A stretch of 60,809 bases of DNA from Rozella allomycis CSF55 (lineage: Eukaryota > Rozellomycota), in contig KE561370.1 in assembly GCA_000442015.1 (NCBI GenBank), positions 1 to 60,809 of the forward strand. Direction: 5' to 3'. The notes under the pieces were generated by a model. That model was not told the DNA's origin and made no database searches. It saw nothing but the letters and a program-made list of their open reading frames with translations. The position numbers and the translations under genes were made by a program. Below, piece by piece: positions 22,190 through 32,785 of this stretch (the stretch's first letter is position 1; each line of letters starts with the position of its first letter).

Positions 22190-24565
22190 TTAAATTCTTT
22201 TTAATCTTTGATAATAGGCATCCCCATAAAATGAAATGAGTTCTGGATTGCAAACGACAGCCATTTTGCTTGGTAGAGCATCATCCATCTTAAATGACCT
22301 ATCTGTGCGACATAGCATGACAAACACAAAGTCGGTTCCCTGTAAATGCGTAGTAATGGCCTGGCGCACTTTTTGATATTCAGCATCAATTAAGTTATTG
22401 GCAACCAGGGATGGAAGTTGAGATGTTTTTATCTGGAAAGTAAGAAGCAATTTCGTAGAATCAGGATCATTTAATGAGACGTACGTAAAACAATCAAACG
22501 GAGCACCAGTCCCATTTACTACACAATCACCAACAGAAAATGATGGAGCCTCGGTTATTGGGTAGCGATATGTGATGCGTCTTAATCGAATTTTGTCAAT
22601 TGAGGGAATTATAATTTCAACTTCAGATGGTATATTGATTATAGCACCCCGAAAAAATTCATGAAGAGAAATGGTTTTATAACCAAGGCACGAATACAAA
22701 GACAAGCGAAACGCAACGTAAAATTGATTAAAAGTCTCCCATTCTTGCCATCCGATATCCTTCCCAATTAAAATCTGGCTCCACAAATTTGCATATGAAT
22801 TTCCTTTTGCTCGACAAATGTGACACCAGGCAAAAATAAATGGCACTTTAACATAATACGTAAAATCATTTCTTGGCTCCAACTTTAAAAGTCCCAATGC
22901 TTCGAGATCACGAAAAGTAACATTATTTTCAACAATGGCGTGACGGTCCACTTCAATAGACAAAAATGAATACGCGATTGCCTTGGTAAACCCAGGAGTA
23001 TGCAATCTATATCTTTTGTTAATTTCAGATCGCACTTGTTGACTAATAATTTCCCAACTATTATTCATATAGTTATTTGATGTCAGGAGGGCATTGTATA
23101 GAAATTCAAAGGCGCGGCAATGACCTCCGACATCGGATATTATTTGCTTCAGTTCTCTGCCTATTGTTAAATCTGGAATTTTATATTTAAGTATACGTTC
23201 ACAAGACGTTAATGAAAGTAAAGGCAGGGGAATGTGGCATGGTGGATACATCGAATCAGTAACGATTTCGGATATCGGACCGATCACTGTTCCTGACAAA
23301 ACAGGGACAAAAAATACATCACCGGTGCCAGCCGAGGTAGTCCCAGCCCACGCAAACAATTCTCTGAATTTTATGGTGTTAAAATTATGTACCCTATTAA
23401 CCTCATCAAAGCACATGACTATGCAAGTCGTTTTCTGCCCCAATGCACTAATTAAATCACTCAACGTAAATTCTATATGGGGCCTATGTGCTAAAAATAA
23501 ACTAAAGAATTTGTAAGTGTCTTGAATTTCATATAAGATCCTTGATAGAATAATGTCTTCAATCATATTATTGGAATCTGCTGCACAAAACGCAGTATCG
23601 TTTCCAAAATTGATATTAATAAATACCGCCTTTAACAAAGCCTCTTTAAAGTTTTCTGTTTCATGCGATTCATTTAGAAATTGTTTATAAGAACTCGAGA
23701 GCTCCTGAAGAAACCTAGATTTGCCACTGCCGGGACCATCTGCAACAAACGGAATTGGGTGATGTCCCTTGTCTCTAGAACCTTTCACCCAGGCATTATA
23801 ACGTTGAGCCAAACAACTAGTCAAAACCCTAAACGAACGTTCGCGATCACAAAAAGGAAAATCTTTTCCGCTTGTATCCAACAATTCTGTAGATTTGCGT
23901 GCCATTAATGCTTTGACTACGTCGTCCAAGTGAACCTCTGCTTTGATCTTACTTTTCAAAACGCGAGACTGTGGAAACATTGCCAACAATGACGCCAAAA
24001 CTAAAATACGTTCGTTAGCATACAATTACTTTTATGATAATTATCGTCACCATCTATTAGACGAAGAAGCACAATCAAATGCTCCTCTTTCCAAGGGTAG
24101 GACCGGATTATTTCACCGGAAAGATGTTGGGCTAGTTGAGAATATAATTGTCGAGGCAGAGCATTTTTAAGCTCTTGTTCTTTTATGTTAGTTTCAAACT
24201 CCACTCTATCACCTTCAATCTTCATTAAAAGTAATGCAACATTTCGCATCAACGATTTATCAAGATTAGTAGCATCTAGATTTGCGCAGAACGTAGAGAA
24301 AAATGTGTCATGGGAAATTAGGGGCTTTACCAAAGCAATTGTGTCATTACACACGGATTCGCCATAAGCCGAAAGCATATTTTTGAGTCTGTGTTCTATG
24401 ATTTACGTTCCAAAAGAACAAATTACCGTACAAAATAAAACTACCCAAGCGGAAATCAGTACCAACTGAAATATTGAAGGAATGAAATGAAATATCATGG
24501 TCCAAGGTTTTAATTTCTTTGATGACCTTCAACAAGCTCTTACTTTTACGCGATGGACTCGACAT
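22190..24565 (-). CDS. Crinkler/RHS-like P-loop NTPase with possible PD-(D/E)XK nuclease-like C-terminus
   Basis: ATG 24565 begins MSSPSRKSKSLLKVIKEIKT. Introns of 31 and 29 nt (near 24395 and 24020) are removed to give about 770 residues. After an N-terminal region of about 200 residues come FCDRERSFRVLTSCLAQRYN and HHPIPFVADGPGSGKSRFLQ (Walker A, about 23720-23740), then AVFININFGN and TCIVMCFDEVNR (Walker B). This order is the NTPase core shared by Crinkler effectors and trypanosomatid RHS proteins. Near the C-terminus, FDCFTYVSLNDPD...LLLTFQIKTS resembles a PD-(D/E)XK nuclease core with Q-x-K. No signal peptide and no LFLAK-type header were seen. Its introns are of host size. It lies between duplicated PNP-CUL4 sequence, and its 3' flank is the copied CUL4 end. 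Family call by pattern; nuclease call tentative. Confidence 0.65.
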
Positions 24566-24641
24566 TTACCAGGGTGTCTTAGCCTAAACCTAAAAATAGT
24601 TTAATTTAATATTAACTTCAAGGATTTTTATTTTTAGAGAC

Positions 24642-24987
24642 TAGAGTAGCCTTTTTATGAAATTGAAGCGGCAGCAAGAATACTGAAAAGTTATGCAGTC
24701 CCAGAAGTCATTATTGCGAGACAAGACAATGAGGAATTCGACTTTGATTACGAATAACGTGATCATCGAGGAGAAGAGTGATATTCCAAGAAGTATTGCA
24801 AGCGTTGCAAAATAGACCTAGAGATAAGAGACATGGGCTATTAAGGACACAAACATTTACGATGTAATAAAGATCAATAGAATTTGTTATATTTTATATT
24901 TAAATACTTGATGATTTATTTAAGCCAGATAATGATACAAAGAAGGGTCCTTTGTATCTCGCTTGAGATATTCTTTATCAATCAACG
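24642..24987. repeat. right copy of the PNP-CUL4 junction duplication
   Basis: The PNP-derived part (24650-24865) is decayed with deletions and stops; a splice-acceptor-like TAG precedes it, as in the functional gene. The rest is the functional 3' end of CUL4. The last about 150 bp match the left copy nearly perfectly. The two copies lie about 2.8 kb apart in direct orientation and bracket the Crinkler/RHS-like gene. Confidence 0.9.
24650..24865 (+). pseudogene. decayed copy of the last PNP exon
   Basis: Reads P-F-Y-E-I-E-A-A-A-R-I-L-K-S-Y, matching [15 protein letters not shown]. The middle, corresponding to GGDAVGMST, is deleted. Next comes VPEVIIARQ, then further indels and stops around ITNNVIIEEKSDIP. 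It cannot encode a functional product. Divergence in this part contrasts with the near-identity of the adjoining 3' flank. Confidence 0.85.
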
Positions 24988-27397
24988 ATTCGATTCTCTT
25001 TTTAACATTGCTTGCATTTAATGGAAACTTTAGCATTTCAAACAGAGTTGTTGAAAGTTCAGTGTGTGATAAACTCTTTCTAGTCTTCATGATCCTAACA
25101 ATGGCAGCATCGATCTACAAGATAAACAAAAAAATTATTTACTAAGAATTGCCTATCCTGAATAACTTTTTCATTTGTTTCTTGCTGTTCTTGTACAGAT
25201 TCTTTTATTTGAATTGTGTTAATTCGAACTCTGTAATGAGCAGTTTGAAATTTCTCGTTTATTTTGAATTTATCAGATAGTTTGAACTCGATTGATTTAT
25301 CTTCAGGATTCGCTTTCATTCTAATTAATATTCTTGGTTTACAAGAACATAACGATTGGACTTGACGAATCAGTTCATTTTGTTCAATTCCCGTAGCCAC
25401 CTGAATTTGTTCTAAACTTAAAGTTTCGTTTTCATTAAACAATAGAATAACGAGGGATTGAAATAGAGAGACAATTAATTCTTTTGGCCCTAATGGAAAA
25501 TCAGCTTTAATGATGCAAGTCGACATTGAGTTTTCCCACTTTAGTTTTCTTCCATTATATTTATTTAAATAAAAATCTTTAAATATTTCTTGACTTTCAA
25601 TCATCTAATTTTAAATTTACAAAATAGATTACGTTTTTTGGAAGTTTGCATTCAGATGAAGGGTAAGTGGGCCATGTTCCAAATGACAAGACTGAAACAT
25701 TTATATCAGATGAAGCTTTAATCTTTTCAGAATACATGCGATTTTCTTTAAAGGAGGCCATAATGTCACTGGAAATGTCCATATCTTTAAACATTCCCTC
25801 CAATTTGCTTGTAAATTCTGCGCCACATTCTAATTGCTTGGCCACTAGATCTCTTACCAAGCCTCAATTTCATAATAACAGATTTTTCAACATCGATAGA
25901 TGCGCTTTTTCCAAGCAACAATCGTTTAGCCAAATCCTTTTTATAAAAGCCTTCAAAGATATCTTTCCCTTGCACAAATCTAAACAAAGTTAATGCATTA
26001 TCCAATTGAGTCTCATCATACTCTTTGCTTCTCAATAATTTATCAACAAATTTAGCGATTAGCTCAGCAGGTTTATTTTGCCTTAAATTGATAAAATATT
26101 CAAATGAATCTTTTGTTGCCAAATTAAATGAAACGTTGGATTGAAATGATGAAGAAACAATTTTCACAAGATATTCGTGGAATTGAATCAGCAGCAAAAC
26201 TAATTCATTATCTTTAGAAGGATCGCACACAATACTCTCGCCTTTCTGTTTTATAAATTTAGAAAATTCATTCTTCAACACATCAGTCAGATTTACTCTG
26301 TTGTAAATATCATAAATTGACTTTAATGTTTCCAATTCTTTATTTTTCAAAATATAAATAAAATCTTCTCCCAATCTCTCGGCTGCTTTATTTACAATCA
26401 TCTCATCTTCTACAATTTTAATTAGTTGAGTTTTGCTGCTTTCAATTAAATATTTTTCTACACGAGTTTGTTCATTTTCAAGATATTTCCAAATCACTGA
26501 TGCATACTTTTTAAGTGGAATGGCTTTATTGTCAGTCGCTTGTTTCTTATAAAATACGCGTGTTTCTATTAGTAACTTCTTTTCAAAATGAGAATAATAC
26601 AAATTCAAATCAAAAAACATTGTAACAACACCCTTCAACAATGACACATCTACAATAAAGCCACCTCTATAATCTCACGAGCGAATTTAAATTTACCTTT
26701 CGTATTGAATAGCTTGAATTATGTCATTAATAGAATTATTTAAAATGTTTCCACTTTCAACTACATTCTTTCTAAACATGTCTAACCCCATATCCCTATT
26801 ATATTCATCAATCAAATTTACCATAAAGAGTTTGGTCCTTCATTCAAATGAAGAACATACGATCTATCCAAATACAAAAATATCGACCTGATCATTGTCA
26901 TCTGTCTACAATACGTATCCCAAACACTCTTCAATTTTGTCAAAAAATCTACAGCGTTTCTAATAACCTACAAAACAAGAATTTACGTATCAATAGTTGC
27001 ACACAAAGATTTCGTATGCATCTCCACTTCAGTCATCAACTTTGCATACAATATTTTAGAATACTTTGGCGTGCAAAGAACTTCACATCCCTACATACCA
27101 ATAAACACACAACCAAACCTTATACAGCTCTTCCAAATTATACGGAATAGGTTTATGCTCATATATAGCATGTACAGCCTGCTTCAGCATCTTCCATGTA
27201 TCTTCTTCAAATGTCTCTGGCAGCGGAGGTGGGGCTATTCTCAATACTCGACACTCTTACGTTTAAAATTGCGGATCGTCAGCTTTCTTACTTTCTTATC
27301 GACTATAGGCGAAAAACGGGACATCATCGTTGTTTCTGAATTTCAAAAATTTCGTCGCCTTACCTGATATCTTAATTCTTTTAAAGGCTTGGGACAT
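24920..27397 (-). CDS. CUL4: cullin, CUL4 type
   Basis: Scaffold of a cullin-RING ubiquitin ligase; CUL4 uses DDB1 adaptors. ATG 27397 starts MSQAFKRIKIS, followed by a 28-nt intron. The N-terminal repeats are spread over several small exons (26650-27330) that I only partly resolved. The large exon to 25787 includes YKKDLAKRLLLGKSASIDVE, the cullin-homology signature. Then come CGAEFTSKLEGMFKDMDISS, SFGTWPTYPSSECKLP, FYLNKYNGRKLKWENSMSTC and YRVRINTIQIKESVQEQ. After a 28-nt intron follows the neddylation WHB domain, IDAAIVRIMKTRKSLSHTEL with the acceptor Lys, ending SLIDKEYLKRDTKDPSLYHY-LA. The RINTIQIKE...QDRQ...IDAAIVRIMK string favours CUL4. Its last exon was copied to the far side of the Crinkler/RHS-like gene. 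Confidence 0.88.
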
Positions 27398-27596
27398 GAA
27401 AGACTAAAAGTCCGAATTTTACAACAGCAAAAAGAATTTTGACGGCATTTGGAATGTAATTGCAAACAAAATCGAAACACTTTATATTATATAAACTCAA
27501 TAACGATGCAACTAAGTCAGTTGCTACATGTTTTAAAATAGAATTTTTGTTTTAATTAGTTTTATTTAAGATTTAGTCAAAAACAGATTATTGAAC

Positions 27597-27604
27597 ATCT
27601 TTAA
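27597..27604 (-). promoter_or_regulatory. candidate histone downstream element (H2A)
   Basis: On the minus strand TTAAAGAT begins 7 nt after the H2A 3' hairpin. The same octamer lies at the same distance after the H2B hairpin. It is purine-rich, like the U7-binding element of animal histone pre-mRNAs. Confidence 0.5.
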
Positions 27605-27611
27605 AAGGAGT

Positions 27612-27627
27612 GGTCTTTAAAAAGACC
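27612..27627 (-). terminator. histone-type 3' stem-loop (H2A)
   Basis: On the minus strand, 18 nt after the H2A stop: GGTCTT-TTTA-AAGACC, a perfect 6-bp stem starting with GG with a 4-nt U-rich loop, the geometry of the replication-dependent histone mRNA hairpin bound by SLBP. Confidence 0.8.
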
Positions 27628-27645
27628 TATTGATTGATATTAAAT

Positions 27646-28050
27646 TTACAATTCTTGAGATTGAGATCCAGCATTGTCTGACTTGCTCTTCTTTGGAACA
27701 AGAACTTCATGGATATTTGGAAGAACACCACCAGCAGCAATTGTAACGTTTCCAAGGAGCTTGTTCAATTCTTCATCGTTCCTGATTGCAAGTTGAAGAT
27801 GTCTTGGAACAATACGAGATTTCTTGTTGTCACGAGCTGCATTTCCAGCCAATTCAAGAATTTCAGCAGTCAAGTATTCCAAAACTGCAGCCAGGTAAAC
27901 AGGTGCTCCAGCACCGACACGTTGAGCATAGTTTCCTTTACGAAGAAATCTGTGGACACGACCAACTGGAAATTGAAGTCCTGCCTTTGATGAACGAGAT
28001 GTTGCTTTTGTTGCTGATGAAGCTGCTTTTCCGCCTTTTCCTCCTGCCAT
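27646..28050 (-). CDS. histone H2A
   Basis: Core nucleosome subunit of 134 aa, no intron. Histone-fold landmarks: [80 protein letters not shown] and [14 protein letters not shown]. The C-terminus ends SQSQEL, carrying the SQ phosphorylation motif that in fungi lets the main H2A serve as the DNA-damage H2A.X. Divergently transcribed from H2B over a 286-bp shared promoter. Codon use is more C/G-ending and regular than in neighbours, as expected for a highly expressed gene. The 3' hairpin follows the stop. Confidence 0.98.
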   Translation of the reverse strand: MAGGKGGKAASSATKATSRSSKAGLQFPVGRVHRFLRKGNYAQRVGAGAPVYLAAVLEYLTAEILELAGNAARDNKKSRIVPRHLQLAIRNDEELNKLLGNVTIAAGGVLPNIHEVLVPKKSKSDNAGSQSQEL

Positions 28051-28336
28051 ATTGAGATGAGGGTGGGTAGAAAGTCATCTATATATATGTATTTTTCCCG
28101 CCAAAATTATTGATTTTTTGACAGCCAATCAGAACACAGGACCCATGTTTTTTGACAAAGATAAGTGTTTAAATAAAAAATCCGAAGGGATATTATAAAA
28201 TAATATTTTTTAAATAATATTTGCATTTTGTAGACTCTCTTTAAGTGACGACTGACAGTTCGCAATTTTGGCGGGAGAATTTTCGAAAAACATATAAATA
28301 CCCGACCCTTCCTTCCAAGCCCCATTCACACTAGTA
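28051..28336. promoter_or_regulatory. bidirectional H2A/H2B promoter with mirrored E2F-like sites
   Basis: Two inverted copies of an AATTTTGGCGGGA(A/G)AA element lie at 28092-28112 (reading toward H2A) and 28263-28281 (reading toward H2B). Each core, TTTTGGCGGGA, matches the E2F/DP-type site used for S-phase genes. A TATA-like tract follows each within about 10-25 bp on its gene side (TATATATA near 28080, CATATAAATA near 28290). A CCAAT box is at 28125. The symmetry suggests co-regulation of the pair. Confidence 0.65.
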
Positions 28337-28720
28337 ATGTCTACCGTTTCAAAAGCTGAAAAGAAACCTGCAGGAAAAGCTCCAGTAAAGGCTACCTCCG
28401 TCAAAGCTAAGCCTGACGCTGGAAAGAGAAAAAAGACCCGTCACGAAACTTATGGTTCCTACATTTACAAAGTTTTGAAGCAAGTTCACCCTGAAATCGG
28501 TATCTCCAACAAGGCTATGGCAATTATGAACTCATTTGTTAATGATATTTTTGAACGTATTGCATCAGAAGCATCAAAACTAGCTTCATACAACAAGAAA
28601 ACAACATTGTCTTCTCGTGAAGTTCAAACTGCTGTTCGTTTGTTGCTTCCAGGTGAATTGTCAAAACACGCAGTTTCAGAAGGAACCAAAGCTGTTACCA
28701 AATATACTGGTGCAAAATAA
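28337..28720 (+). CDS. histone H2B
   Basis: Core nucleosome subunit of 127 aa, no intron. A Lys/Ala-rich N-tail ([20 protein letters not shown]) is followed by [80 protein letters not shown] and [16 protein letters not shown]. The C-terminal Lys that is monoubiquitinated (in AVTKYT) is present. Transcribed away from H2A, with a 3' stem-loop 24 nt after the stop. Confidence 0.98.
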   Translation: MSTVSKAEKKPAGKAPVKATSVKAKPDAGKRKKTRHETYGSYIYKVLKQVHPEIGISNKAMAIMNSFVNDIFERIASEASKLASYNKKTTLSSREVQTAVRLLLPGELSKHAVSEGTKAVTKYTGAK

Positions 28721-28743
28721 TTGGTTTCAAATTTCAATATCAA

Positions 28744-28759
28744 GGCTTTTTTAAAAGCC
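28744..28759 (+). terminator. histone-type 3' stem-loop (H2B)
   Basis: GGCTTT-TTTA-AAAGCC: a 6-bp perfect stem, a 4-nt loop identical to that of H2A, with A-rich 5' flank. The stem sequence differs from H2A by covarying changes (GGTCTT/AAGACC versus GGCTTT/AAAGCC), which supports selection on structure. Confidence 0.82.
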
Positions 28760-28766
28760 ATCTCAA

Positions 28767-28774
28767 TTAAAGAT
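28767..28774 (+). promoter_or_regulatory. candidate histone downstream element (H2B)
   Basis: TTAAAGAT, 7 nt after the hairpin, at the same offset as on the H2A side. Possible cleavage-guide site for a U7-like snRNA. Confidence 0.5.
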
Positions 28775-29133
28775 ATCACTTTTACTCTTATCTTATCTAT
28801 TTGGTATTATTGTCATTTTTTTAAATGTGAAGATTTCTTTGCATTGAATCTTCAAATCTTTCTTCGTTAACTATTGTGCTGGAAATACAAGTCTGTAGAT
28901 CCATAATTGGTGACAGGAGTGGCTACTAGTAGCTGACAGTGGGTATGATTTCGCAAACTTCACGGGTAGGATTTTCATGGACTTGCCGACACAATATATT
29001 AGGTTTCACCAATTAAAAATAAAGCCAAGGTATGATTAACTGTTAATGACGTATTAAATTGATAAATTTGCATCATCAAACTTTTTCCAAGGTGTCAATA
29101 TTCAGCCGGCAAGCCACAAACTTATTTCACCAA
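28775..29133. other. spacer between H2B and mitochondrial carrier
   Basis: It contains H2B 3' flank and the probable carrier promoter. A mixed-composition stretch at 28880-29000 has no coding frame. No RNA gene was recognised in it. Confidence 0.5.
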
Positions 29134-30255
29134 ATGCACGCAACTGTATATAGAAAAGATGGCGATATTCCTGTAAACAAAAAGAAAAAAGACTCAAATA
29201 AAAATCCACCGCATCTTGGTATCGTCACTATTGCTGGAGCGTAAAAACAGAACTTCCAGATAAGGTAGGTTAGGCGGAATGCTTGGTGCGACCATAACAT
29301 GCCCAATAGAAGTAGTAAAAACACGACTTCAAGTATGTTTTAAATATATTGCTTATAGTCCTCATTGCATAAATCAGCAGATTTTGCTGGGGGTAAAAAA
29401 CCCAGATCTTTTGTTTTGGCTGCCCGATCAATTAGGTAAGATTTCTATTTATCTTTAATCTAAGAAATATATACCTAAATGAAGGTTTTGGGGCATGCTA
29501 TAAAGGCCTGGGGGCGAATTTAATGGGCGTTATCCCTGCCAAGTAAGTGACTATGAAAATATTTCATCAAGAGGGATTAATTTTTGGGCTTATAACTCTG
29601 TTAAAAGATCTTTAAGTGAATTCAATAATGGAATAGAAAACACATATGTCCATTTGGCTGCTGGCTTTATTGCTGGATGTGCAACTGCAACTATTACAAA
29701 TCCGTTATGGGTTATTAAAACAAGAATGCAGGTTCAAAAACCCATTAATGGTATATTGCCTTACAGTGGGAATTGGGATTGCTTTGTAAAAATTTTGAGA
29801 TATGAAGGGATTCGAGGCTTCACAAGAGGTTTAACAGCGTCATATGTTGGTTCTATTGAAGGGACATTAAATTGGGCATTCTATGAGCATTCAAAAAAGC
29901 TAAAAGTCCCATACGTAGATAATTCCATGGGATATGTTAGTAAGTATGCTACTTGCAATTTATAGTTTTTGCAAAAGCTGCTTTATGTAAAACAGCAGCA
30001 ACTCTATTATCTTATCCACATGAAGTAATGAAAACAGCATTTTCATGAAAGGTCATTAGGACAAGGCTACGAGAGGGTACCACGGGTGGTGTTCTTCGAT
30101 ACACAGGGTTTATACAATCGACAAAGTTAATATTCAAAGAAGAAGGAATATTAGCATTTTATAGAGGACTTACTACTCATTTGTTAAGAACGGTTCCCAA
30201 CAGTGCAATAGTGTTTGTTGTGTACGAAGCGATTATAAATCATTTTTCTCGATAA
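29134..30255 (+). CDS. mitochondrial carrier (SLC25), nucleotide-transporter (Rim2)-like
   Basis: Inner-membrane solute carrier with three tandem repeats. ATG 29134 gives a Lys-rich N-terminus. After a 28-nt intron, LGGMLGATITCPIEVVKTRL carries the first Px(D/E)xxK(x)R motif. Then GACYKGLGANLMGVIPAK, and repeat 2 GFIAGCATATITNPLWVIKT-RMQV (the PLWVIKTR form is typical of pyrimidine-nucleotide and NAD/FAD/folate carriers). Then GIRGFTRGLTASYVGSIEG, and repeat 3 AATLLSYPHEVMKTAF, GILAFYRGLTTHLLRTVPNS and AIVFVVYEAI. Small introns interrupt each repeat. The spacer DSNKNPPHLG before repeat 1 also fits Rim2-like proteins. Substrate inferred, not proven. Confidence 0.85.
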
Positions 30256-30317
30256 TATTTAATAAATATTGATTTTTCATTTTTTACTTGATGATTTTGT
30301 TGAAGGTTGTCATGGTA

Positions 30318-32683
30318 TGAAATTCTCAACCAGATTTAGTCCTTACGATGAAGACATTCGACTACAGCCAGAAGAAGAAGCAGTAGTTTAATAATTTATA
30401 ATATTTATTGTAGGCCGTATTAGATTTTATAAACGAAGTGCATGACTGTCCGCCCTTCTTAGCAGCAAAGTTCTTATTTGCTCGTAAGTTTAACATTCAA
30501 AGGGCTGTTGAGTTGTATAAAAACTATGTTGTAAATCTTTAAGGTCTTTGTAAAATTAGAAGCTTGTGAGATTACATGAATTGCAAAATGTTCATATCAA
30601 CGATGTTTTACCTTTGCTAAAAACAAAGTCGATGTATCTTCCAGGTACACGTGATAAAAATGATGCAACTCTGTTTATTTTAAATTTGAAAGATAGTATC
30701 CCCGGAGAAGCGTCGGCAGAAGATATCCTCAAGTTGGCATTCTATTTGAGCGAGGCTGCTTTGTCTAGGTATATTAAGTCATTTTCAACAATTCAGTGTT
30801 CGGACTCAAAGAAGAGGTTTTACTATTATTATGAACATGCAAAATGTCGGTTGGTCAAACTACGATACGACGTTTCAAGATTCAGCATTTAAATTCTTCC
30901 AGGTACAAAAATCAGCCCTTTTAAATAGAATAATATTCCAGCATCTATTAGAAACATTCTTATATATCAAGCGCCGTGGTGGGTGAACATGATGCTGAAA
31001 GTCACGAATCCATTTCTCAAGCAGAAAATTAAAGATAGAGTACGATATTAAAAAGCATAGGATAGATCATTATTTGTCAGAATTTAAAGGATTTCGTTGA
31101 AGAAGATCAACTACCAGTTGATCTTGGAGGTAATTTTGAATATGATCATGAAAGTTGGATAATTAACCAAATAGTAAGTGAAATGCAAATTCTTTAAAGT
31201 CCTACGAATCGAAGAATTCAAAAAGATTGGACTGGGCTCGGGGCCAGAATTTGGATGGCATTGAAGCTGAAATGATGAAACGAGAAGCCCGATCTATGCG
31301 TCGAAGAGCAGAACGTGAAAAACGAGAACATCTTCGCACAAAGGAAGAGCATAGGCAACTTGAAATAGATGCCGAGAGAGATAGAAGACGGAGAAGAAGA
31401 GAGAGACAAAGAAATGAGACAGAAACCCGATATCAATCGAATAATGTACGCCAAGATGGAGATTCTCATGCCAGCCGTGAAACAAGGAGTAGATCAAATT
31501 CCAATGTGAACAGAGATAGACAAGTTCTAGAAATGAGAGATTCAGAGCTTCTCCAAAGAAAAGAAAGGCGTCCCAATGAGTCGCCTAATATCGACAGTGA
31601 CGATTACATTAAAAGGCATCGAAGAAAGTTAAGCGAGCGAGAAAAAGTGTCAAAAGTTCTGGAGTTGGACATGGAGCCTGACCGGTCAAAAAATGAACCT
31701 GGAAAATTAAGTGGCCGTAGTTTTGATAACTCTGATGAACGTAGGCGTGAAGAAAAGTATCATGATCGAGATAGGAAAGCATCGATTAGATCTGCGGATT
31801 CAATTGGAAAAGAGCGGATCAAAAAAGACGCAGAAAAATTGGAAAAAGAAAATGAAGAAAGAAGAAGGATAGATATAGAAAGTCGTGAGAAGCTAGAAAT
31901 GGAGAGAAAAGCGGCTATTGAAACAAACAGAATAAAAGAAATTGAGAGGCACGAAGCAGCAGCCCAGAAAGTAGAGACTGAAAGAATACAAGAAGAACGC
32001 GCTAGTAGAGAGTTTGCAAGGCTAGAGGAAGAAAGAAGAAGAGAGGAACTTATGAGGCTTGAAAAGGAAGAGAGAATTAATAGATTAAGATCTCTTCGTC
32101 AAGAAAGAGAACACAGTGCATCAAGCTCTTTATCTAAAGAAAGGAGCGACAAAGTTGATGCAATAAAAGAACTGCAAGAAAAATACCAGAGTAGGCAACT
32201 CGTAAATAATGAACCAACTACTAGGGAAAGTATACAAATCCCGAGCATATCAGATAAATCTGAAATTATGGACGCATTTGATGCTTTAATCAACGCAGAA
32301 ACTAACGACAGCGAACAGAAGACAGATGAATATAAGTTTCATTTTCAAAAACCAGCCCGAACCGGCAGAAAGTTACCTAGCCGAGAAAGCTTGAGATTAC
32401 AAGAAAGCGATACATTAATGCACACTCTGAAACTAGTAAGACGCGTTTGTTCTGACTATAGGAGAAAGATCCGCAAATTCCGTTAACTCCCTCTACGCCT
32501 AATAGACAAAACAGAGATGAAAGGCTTCAAGCGCTTAGGGCTAAAAGAGAGCAACTCAAAAATAGCCAAAAGATTGAAACTAAACCCTCGGATAATTCCA
32601 GTCTAGGAGATTTCACATTGAGCGAAAGAGTTGAAAGAAGACGAAGAAGAGAAGATGATAGACTCAAAAGGCGGGATAAATAA
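30318..32683 (+). CDS. CRAL-TRIO (Sec14-like) lipid-binding protein fused to a long charged coiled-coil tail
   Basis: ATG 30318 gives MKFSTRFSPYDEDIRLQPEE. A 31-nt intron leads to LDFINEVHDCPPFLAAKFLF and ARKFNIQRAVELYKNY (CRAL-TRIO-N). Next KTKSMYLPGTRDKNDATLFI and, after a 28-nt intron, RRGFTIIMNMQNVGWSNYD, SIRNILIYQAPWWVNMMLKV and FVEEDQLPVDLGGNFEYDHE, completing the lipid-binding domain. Splicing a 26-nt intron (GTAAGTG...AAAG, ending near 31200) continues in frame into a 430-residue Arg/Glu-rich region starting SYESKNSKRLDWARGQNLDG, strongly coiled-coil. Another 26-nt intron near 32440 leads to the end ERRRRREDDRLKRRDK. The fusion depends on the 31175-31200 intron; otherwise these are two genes. 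Confidence 0.75.
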
Positions 32684-32785
32684 ATATTTTGTTGAATCTT
32701 TTTTCATTAAAATAATTGCATTTCCAGCCACATTTTTAATTTGGATCCCTTGAACTTTGGACAAAGCTGGATTATATAGTAGGAG

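Noticed and set aside
31218-31497. Minus-strand ORFs with hydrophobic stretches
   Set aside because: Antisense of the Arg/Glu-rich coiled coil.
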